From positions 1 through 17,889 of the forward strand of contig JAWOBE010000081.1 in the NCBI GenBank assembly GCA_046498185.1: 17,889 nt of DNA. The letters are read 5' to 3'. Shown here one piece after another: positions 13,007 through 17,889 of the stretch. Position 1 is the first letter of the stretch, and every line of letters starts with the position of its first letter. Origin of the DNA: CAYXDR01 sp046498185 (GTDB lineage: Bacteria; Desulfobacterota; DSM-4660; Desulfatiglandales; Desulfatiglandaceae). Under the pieces are notes generated by a model. The model was not told the origin of the DNA. It searched no databases and saw only the letters and a program-made list of their open reading frames with translations. The position numbers and the translations under genes were made by a program.

Positions 13007-13041
13007 ACAGTGCCCATCCGGTATTTCCGGATGGGCACTGT
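13007..13041. terminator. 15-bp perfect stem hairpin
   Basis: ACAGTGCCCATCCGG (13007-13021) pairs perfectly with 13027-13041 around the loop TATTT. It is the most stable hairpin of the zone. It lacks a T-run and directly abuts the truncated MazF/PemK fragment, so it may equally mark a recombination junction. Confidence 0.55.
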
Positions 13042-13214
13042 CTAATCAGGAGGACGACTTTATTTCATCGGGTTTGAAACAGCCAGGTCTGATCAGAATT
13101 GCCCGACTGGCAGTGGTCGACCAGAATATTCTGCTTGGTGCAATTGGAGAGATCGGCAACGATCGGCTGGAAAGGATCAAGGAGCATCTCTCTATTTGGC
13201 TGGTTGGCAGATAA
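13041..13214 (+). pseudogene. MazF/PemK-like toxin, C-terminal fragment
   Basis: The frame encodes 'NQEDDFISSGLKQPGLIRIA' then 'RLAVVDQNILLGAIGEIGND' and 'RLERIKEHLSIWLVGR'. This is the C-terminal half of a PemK/MazF-family toxin subgroup (…GLxxxSxIRxxRLxVVDxxILxxxIGxIxxxxLxxIxxxL). The N-terminal half with the GDI and RP catalytic segments is missing, and the frame runs back into the hairpin at 13007-13041. No start or antitoxin gene is nearby. It is a dead third toxin-antitoxin relic and is not closely similar to the mazF at 6592. Confidence 0.6.
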
Positions 13215-13258
13215 CGAATTGCTTTCATCAGATGTAAATGTTTGGAATAATGATGATC

Positions 13259-13286
13259 TTGCATTCCTGCGGGTGGGATGTATAAT
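13259..13286 (+). promoter_or_regulatory. candidate promoter of the aminotransferase gene
   Basis: TTGCAT (13259-13264) and a perfect TATAAT (13281-13286) are 16 bp apart, about 83 bp before the start codon at 13369. No operator-like repeat is evident. Confidence 0.5.
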
Positions 13287-13368
13287 CTGGGTTGAATTTT
13301 TATCGCGAAATGCTATAGGATCCTGAAACTCCACGAACTCTCAAACGTTTCTAAATGAAGGATGCCTT

Positions 13369-14514
13369 ATGAATCGAATCCGAAGAAGAGAATTCATGGC
13401 CATCGCCGGTGGAGCCGGTCTGGCAGCAATAACCGCTTGTACTCATGTGCGTATGGGTGCCTCTTCCCCCGACCCTTTCCATCATCAAAGCCACCGGCCT
13501 GCGAGTCGGCTTCCAATAGCTCTGAACAGCAATGAAAACCCTCTGGGTCCCTGCAATTCGGCTGTTGAAGCAGGCATCAAAGCCGTTGCAGATTTTTCCA
13601 ACCGATACGCTTTAGAGCAAAGGGACGAACTCGTCATGGATCTGGTTCGGTTTCACGGTCTGAACCCAGGCCAAATCCTTCTGGGGTGCGGGGCGATTGA
13701 GCTGTTGAAAATCATCGCAGACATCTTTTGCTCTCAACGTACCCCCCCGATCATCAGCGATCCTGTCTACGAGGCCATAGCATACTTTGCGGGCCTGCGC
13801 AGTATTAATGCCATCAAGGTGCCTGCCGGAACCGGTGAAAAAGGTCATGACCTGGATGCCATGCTGAAAAGGGTTCATGCGGGGGGCGAGATGGTTTACG
13901 TGTGTAATCCCTGCAATCCCACCGGCGGTGTCTTGGGAAAAAGTGAACTGATTTCTTTTATACGCAAAGTGCCCGGAGATGTAATCATTGTAGTGGATGA
14001 AGCCTATGCCGAGTATCTTGGTCCTGAATTTTTCAGCTGTCTCGACTTAGTCCGGTCCGGGGCCCCCAATTTGCTGGTGATACGGACTTTTTCCAAGGTG
14101 TACGGCTTGGCCGGCCTGAGAGTTGGTTACTGTGCCGGAGACAGCAGGCTCATAAACGCAATGGCGGGCCACAGGCTGTGGAACAATATAAACCAGGCGG
14201 GTGCAGCCGCTGCCCGGGAGGCTCTGAAGGACGGCCGGTGGGCGGCGCGGGTGCGCGGCGAAAATGAAAAAACAAGAGAGACCTTCTGTATGGGCCTCGA
14301 AAAACTGGGAGTTGAGTTTTTTCCTTCAAAAGCCAGTTATGTACTTCTATCCGCCGGGAAACCCTGGGAGGAAACCCATGGTTATCTCAGGAGCAAAGGT
14401 ATCCTTGGAGGAAGAAAAATTCCTTCAATGCCTCAACATATAAGAATCAGCATTGGAAACAACGATGAGATGGCTTACTGCCTTGACGTACTTGGGGAAT
14501 TTAAACGCTTGTAA
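13369..14514 (+). CDS. HisC-like PLP-dependent aminotransferase with Tat/lipoprotein export signal
   Basis: This 381-residue class I/II aminotransferase is closest in pattern to histidinol-phosphate aminotransferases: 'LNSNENPLGP' (52-61), 'NPCNPTG' (180-186), 'VVDEAYAEY' (Asp210, pyridine N), 'TFSKVYGLAGLRVGY' with the PLP Lys243 and phosphate-binding Arg251, and 'RISIGNNDEM' near the end. Unusually, residues 1-24 form a twin-arginine signal (RRREFMAIAGG) ending in a lipobox-like 'ITAC' (Cys24), then a linker. This predicts a folded, cofactor-loaded enzyme exported by Tat and possibly lipid-anchored outside the inner membrane. GAAGGA 6 nt upstream supports the start. No his genes are nearby, so histidine biosynthesis is unlikely. 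The substrate is unknown. Confidence 0.85.
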   Translation: MNRIRRREFMAIAGGAGLAAITACTHVRMGASSPDPFHHQSHRPASRLPIALNSNENPLGPCNSAVEAGIKAVADFSNRYALEQRDELVMDLVRFHGLNPGQILLGCGAIELLKIIADIFCSQRTPPIISDPVYEAIAYFAGLRSINAIKVPAGTGEKGHDLDAMLKRVHAGGEMVYVCNPCNPTGGVLGKSELISFIRKVPGDVIIVVDEAYAEYLGPEFFSCLDLVRSGAPNLLVIRTFSKVYGLAGLRVGYCAGDSRLINAMAGHRLWNNINQAGAAAAREALKDGRWAARVRGENEKTRETFCMGLEKLGVEFFPSKASYVLLSAGKPWEETHGYLRSKGILGGRKIPSMPQHIRISIGNNDEMAYCLDVLGEFKRL

Positions 14515-14530
14515 ACTTCAAAGTAAGCGT

Positions 14531-15556
14531 CTAACGGTCTTTAAGAGAATAATCATCCATCGGGTCCTCTATCATCTCTCTTTTGATAAGTCTTTTGGCA
14601 ACGTTTTTGCCATCTACATGAACTTTATGTGCAATGTATCTTGCCAGAAGATATTCAAATGGAAGCCAGGATGTGTGACCAATAGGAACAATATATCTTT
14701 TAGCTCCTGTCATCTCTTTATATAATAGGCTTCGGCTTTGGAACGGCAATGAATGGTCAAATAGAGCATCTATAAAAACAGCTCTTGATTGATTCAATAG
14801 ATGGGCATAAGAGAGAGGGTCTATTCGGAAAAACGGATGGATTTCCTCATTGTTCAAAATTTCATGGAGAGACATTTTTTTGACAGAGGCAAGTTGTTCA
14901 TCATAAATTCTGTAAAGCATTTTTTTATCAGCGAGGAAGTACTCGTTTTTGATCCTGCTATGAATAATTTTCCTGGCAAAACGAGTAGCTGTGGATTCAA
15001 ATATTATTCTGGGAAGATGACCTCCAGTTGTCATGAAAACGGTCTGGGAAATTCTCGGATCCATCACAGAAACTATTGAAGAAATCATTCCACCAAGGCA
15101 ATATCCAAAAAGACAATTGTTTTGCTTCCAAAGGTTATTCTGATCAAGAAAGTCAATTATTGAAAATATATCAACTATTGCATGCTCCCAGCATTTATAA
15201 ATTCGAGGGATGTAAGGATACAAGTAGCTCACGCCGCTGGCAAATCCATTTTCCACCCTCGTATAAATTCCCGGAAGTATTGGAAGAAAAGTATTTATAC
15301 CTGCAGACGCAAGCTGCTTACCCATCCAGAGCAAAAATTTAATATTTGATATACCTAAACCGTGCAGGATCATTAATGAAGCCCTGATATCGGACTTCGG
15401 CTCAAAATTGTAGAGTTCAACAGTTTCTGTTCCCGGCTCAGGGTTTTCATACAATGTTTGAAAACGTATAAAGCTGCACCTGTAATGTCTCCCTTTGAAA
15501 ATGTATCCTGAGTTAGGATTAATATCCTTTTTATTATATGAAAAGTCTATTTTCAT
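14531..15556 (-). CDS. alpha/beta hydrolase with Cys nucleophile (PhaC-like GxCxG elbow)
   Basis: This 341-residue alpha/beta hydrolase has an oxyanion 'HGLG' (65-68) and a nucleophile elbow 'GYCLGG' (151-156) with Cys153 instead of Ser, as in polyhydroxyalkanoate synthases and dienelactone hydrolases. A candidate acid is Asp263 or Asp267 in 'FIDALFDHSLP', and the catalytic His294 is in 'IGHTSWLP'. No signal peptide or membrane segment is seen. It is AT-rich compared with the window's transporter genes. It converges with the aminotransferase, their stops only about 16 bp apart, and follows another hydrolase gene 89 bp upstream on the same strand. The ribosome binding site is poor. The family spans many activities, so the substrate cannot be given; a PHA synthase role is not supported by length or context. 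Confidence 0.7.
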   Translation of the reverse strand: MKIDFSYNKKDINPNSGYIFKGRHYRCSFIRFQTLYENPEPGTETVELYNFEPKSDIRASLMILHGLGISNIKFLLWMGKQLASAGINTFLPILPGIYTRVENGFASGVSYLYPYIPRIYKCWEHAIVDIFSIIDFLDQNNLWKQNNCLFGYCLGGMISSIVSVMDPRISQTVFMTTGGHLPRIIFESTATRFARKIIHSRIKNEYFLADKKMLYRIYDEQLASVKKMSLHEILNNEEIHPFFRIDPLSYAHLLNQSRAVFIDALFDHSLPFQSRSLLYKEMTGAKRYIVPIGHTSWLPFEYLLARYIAHKVHVDGKNVAKRLIKREMIEDPMDDYSLKDR

Positions 15557-15645
15557 CTTTAATAACTATTATAGTATCATGAATTAGAATTTTAAAATTT
15601 CTATCTCGAAAACACAATGTTAGAATATGATATTTCTTACTACAA

Positions 15646-16644
15646 TTAAGGACCATTTGTCGATATTTTCATAAACCGTACGGTTTCTTCAAGTATCCTT
15701 ATTGTCCGGAAATCTTTCAAATGAGTCTCAAAACCATGTCCGGCTGCTTTATGCACAAGAAATCTGCAAGGGATGTTTTTAGATTTAAGTTTACTGACAA
15801 GGTCAATTGACGAGGTATAGGGTACAAGCATATCTTTCCTTCCATGTACCACGAGCGTAGGAATCATTCTTTCAGATATCCATTCTGTCGGAGAATAGTA
15901 GAAATAGAGGCCGGGCTTGTTTTTGGGTATGCCTTTAAAAGTCGTCATCGTGGCCAAACGGGCAAGGAGGGATTTTTGTTCTTTTGCAAACATATCCCTT
16001 AAATTCGATGGAGGATAATAAACAGTAACGCTTTTGATACCTTTCATTTTCGTTTCGTCATTCATAAAAGTATAGTAAGAAGCATATAAAAGAGCAAGAT
16101 GACCGCCTGCCGATAAACCCATAAGTAAAATATTATTTTTATCTATTTTTAGTTTTTCAGCATTTTTTTTGATAAAATCAAGTGCATCTATATAATCATT
16201 CAATATAGCCTGAATATCATTTAGTACAGCAAAACGATAATCTATAGAGACTGTTGCAAAACCCTTTGAAGCAAGGAATTTACACCATGAAACATTGTTT
16301 GGTTGGTTCCGAAAACCAGAAATCCAGCCACCCCCATGAGCGAAAAAAACAAGTGGATAAGTATATTTCATCTGATTTGGATACCAAATATCCAATTTTA
16401 GTATATTATTTCCAACATTTTTATATGTGTAAGTATTAAAATGAAATTCTTCATTAGATTCTATGGGAATTTTCGCTATTATAATACCTCGAATATAAAT
16501 AATTAAAGATATGATAAATCCAATCAAAAATAGACCTGAATTTATTGTAAAAAGAATAACAAAAACAATGAACAAATATATCTTGTTGATTACAAACCAT
16601 GATTCTTTATATTTTTTATTTATTCTAGCCAATGATTCACTCAA
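15646..16644 (-). CDS. membrane-anchored alpha/beta hydrolase (esterase/lipase HGGGW type)
   Basis: This 332-residue protein has two hydrophobic segments in residues about 21-57, then an alpha/beta hydrolase domain with the hormone-sensitive-lipase-type oxyanion motif 'HGGGW' (103-107), nucleophile elbow 'GLSAGG' (Ser178), 'VVHGRKDMLVP' (Asp271) and 'AAGHGFE' (His303). All three catalytic residues are present, so it should be an active carboxylesterase-like enzyme tethered to the membrane. No ATG opens the frame: an in-frame stop precedes a TTG at 16642-16644, which is the most upstream possible start, with only a weak ribosome binding site. Either TTG is used or the 5' end has decayed. It is strongly AT-rich. 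It lies between the YihY gene and the second hydrolase, all on the minus strand, suggesting cotranscription. Confidence 0.75.
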   Translation of the reverse strand: MSESLARINKKYKESWFVINKIYLFIVFVILFTINSGLFLIGFIISLIIYIRGIIIAKIPIESNEEFHFNTYTYKNVGNNILKLDIWYPNQMKYTYPLVFFAHGGGWISGFRNQPNNVSWCKFLASKGFATVSIDYRFAVLNDIQAILNDYIDALDFIKKNAEKLKIDKNNILLMGLSAGGHLALLYASYYTFMNDETKMKGIKSVTVYYPPSNLRDMFAKEQKSLLARLATMTTFKGIPKNKPGLYFYYSPTEWISERMIPTLVVHGRKDMLVPYTSSIDLVSKLKSKNIPCRFLVHKAAGHGFETHLKDFRTIRILEETVRFMKISTNGP

Positions 16645-16734
16645 TTACTTTAAGCTCGAGCATGCAAGGATTTTTTTATCTCAGCAGTTTACGAAAAATA
16701 TAACCGAAGGGTCTAGCCTCTTGAGTTTGCAGCG

Positions 16735-17601
16735 TTAAGGTGCTGTCTTTATGTGTTTGCTGTCGAGGATAACCGGTTTGTCGCCTTCGCCAACACCATT
16801 TCGATTGTTTTCAAGGTTGCGCACCAGCTCCGCCCCTATCAGGAAAATGCTGGAAGAAAAAAAGAGCCACATCAGGAATGTGACGATCGCCGTCAGGGAG
16901 CCGTAGATCGTTCCAAGCTGCGAAACTTTCATGGTCGTATACACGGTGAAGAGGTGTTTGGCCGCCTCAAAAAAAACGGCAGTATGAAGGCCACCCAACA
17001 ACGCATGAATCAAGCGAACCCGTTTCGGGGGCAAAAGGATGTAGAGTGTCGTTGTCACAAAAAACACCAGAAGAACGGGGATCAGAAAACGCGAGAGAAT
17101 GCCGGCGGCCATGCCCACTCTGAGCTCCGGAAAGAGTTCTTGGATGGGCTCCAGCAGGGAGATGATCCATGAAACTCCAAAGGAGACCATCGTGAAAAAC
17201 ACCAGTAGTGTGATAACAAAAAACGAAAACAATAATGAGAAGACCAGCGACCGCTTTTCCTCGACCCTGAAGATGAGCTGGATGGCTTTCTCGAGCGAAA
17301 CATAGAGCTGATAAGAAAAAATTGCATAGACGAGCAGATTCGAAATTGCGATTTGCTTGAAACCTATGATGGATTTCAGTTCTTTTGCGATCTGTTGGGT
17401 GGCAGAAGGGAAAAAAGAGGATAGCTGGGACAAAAAGAAATGATAAAGCTCATTGTCTTGGCCGAGAATGTACCCTAAAATTGAGACAAGGAGAATCAGG
17501 AAAGGGACAATGGCCATCATAAAAAAACAGGAAATGCCCCCAGCATACATTGGACCTTCGTCCTTGAAGAAATCGACAACGCTTTTCAGCAAGATTCTCA
17601 T
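16735..17601 (-). CDS. YihY/BrkB family integral membrane protein
   Basis: This 288-residue protein has about six hydrophobic segments and matches the YihY/virulence factor BrkB family: 'YAGGISCFFMMAIVPFLILL' near the N-terminus, a central 'AISNLLVYAIFSYQLYVSLE', 'LLPPKRVRLIHALLGGLHTA' and 'YGSLTAIVTFLMWLFFSSSI' followed by 'FLIGAEL' at the end. The family was once mis-assigned as RNase BN; its real role is unsettled and may be transport or lipid-related. Length is normal. Its start at 17601 has no strong Shine-Dalgarno sequence. Base composition is closer to the window average than to the AT-rich hydrolases next to it. It is the first of three minus-strand genes. Confidence 0.88.
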   Translation of the reverse strand: MRILLKSVVDFFKDEGPMYAGGISCFFMMAIVPFLILLVSILGYILGQDNELYHFFLSQLSSFFPSATQQIAKELKSIIGFKQIAISNLLVYAIFSYQLYVSLEKAIQLIFRVEEKRSLVFSLLFSFFVITLLVFFTMVSFGVSWIISLLEPIQELFPELRVGMAAGILSRFLIPVLLVFFVTTTLYILLPPKRVRLIHALLGGLHTAVFFEAAKHLFTVYTTMKVSQLGTIYGSLTAIVTFLMWLFFSSSIFLIGAELVRNLENNRNGVGEGDKPVILDSKHIKTAP

Positions 17602-17889
17602 TTTGTCTTAGCCAGGGAAACGAGAGATTTCGGGAAAACAGTTTACAAAATTAATTTTACCATCAGGCCTGGGCCACTGAAAAACCTCGCACTCTCATCT
17701 AAGAGAAACGGGATTTGCTGTTCGTCCATAACAACCCACCCTGGTTGCCAACCGGTTACGGGTCAGAGACAGGAAAATGTGACTGAGAAAAGAATACGAT
17801 TATTTCCTGCTGAGATCAATCCCATAAAGAGAATTTTGAAGACAAAGAACTTGAAAGAAAAACAGGCTGTGGTCATATGTGACCATTTG
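17602..17889. other. right-edge intergenic region with a small operator-like repeat
   Basis: No gene is seen in these 288 bases. Near the edge, TGGTCA-TATG-TGACCA (17870-17885) is a perfect 6-bp inverted repeat with a 4-nt spacer and could be a regulator site for a gene beyond the window. An AT-rich stretch at 17640-17665 may hold the YihY promoter on the minus strand. Confidence 0.35.

Noticed and set aside
12604..13045. Several overlapping open frames on both strands after proX
   Set aside because: They are built from inverted-repeat DNA, show low-complexity Pro/Arg/Cys-rich translations and no family similarity.
1..17889. CRISPR arrays or tandem phage-like repeat arrays
   Set aside because: No regularly spaced direct repeats were seen. 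The repeats present are palindromes, paired inverted repeats or dispersed pairs.

Overview
The window looks like an accessory region of a Gram-negative, anaerobic or microaerophilic bacterium, most plausibly a Desulfobacterota (deltaproteobacterium)-like genome. This is an inference. It rests on a probable selenocysteine-containing peroxiredoxin with a bacterial SECIS hairpin, a flavodoxin-family protein with an iron-sulfur-like cysteine cluster, a cytosolic fumarate-reductase-type flavoprotein, and abundant toxin-antitoxin modules and decayed mobile DNA. No rRNA, tRNA or CRISPR array was seen. Base composition changes sharply along the window: the betaine transporter operon is GC-rich and the two alpha/beta hydrolase genes near the right end are AT-rich, which suggests a mosaic origin.

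Bases 1-7400 are a gene graveyard with live modules in it. Apparently intact genes are a UPF0158 protein, a flavodoxin-family flavoprotein, a vapBC pair, a secreted DUF302 protein, a minus-strand selenoprotein of the peroxiredoxin-like 2 (AhpC/TSA_2) family, and a mazEF pair. Among them lie fragments of a SAM methyltransferase, a REP-associated transposase, an ORF6N-domain protein, an ankyrin-repeat protein, a pyridine-nucleotide disulfide oxidoreductase, an IS21-type IstB ATPase, a tyrosine recombinase and a peptidoglycan-binding domain. Two further truncated copies of the UPF0158 gene follow the vapBC and mazEF modules. Two perfect zero-spacer palindromes (36 and 20 bp) sit at the broken ends of the recombinase and IstB genes.

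Bases 7400-13000 hold a divergent pair. A FAD-dependent fumarate reductase/succinate dehydrogenase-type flavoprotein is on the minus strand. A proVWX-type quaternary-amine (glycine betaine) ABC transporter operon is on the plus strand. The operon is preceded by a perfect consensus sigma-70 promoter and a leader of about 355 nt, and followed by a run of hairpins and a truncated MazF/PemK fragment.

Bases 13250-17889 carry a HisC-like PLP aminotransferase with a Tat plus lipobox export signal, converging on a minus-strand group: a YihY/BrkB membrane protein and two alpha/beta hydrolases. One hydrolase has a PhaC-like Gly-x-Cys-x-Gly nucleophile elbow and the other is membrane-anchored. The strongest single observation is the in-frame UGA plus SECIS-like hairpin in the peroxiredoxin-like gene, which conventional gene calling would truncate.
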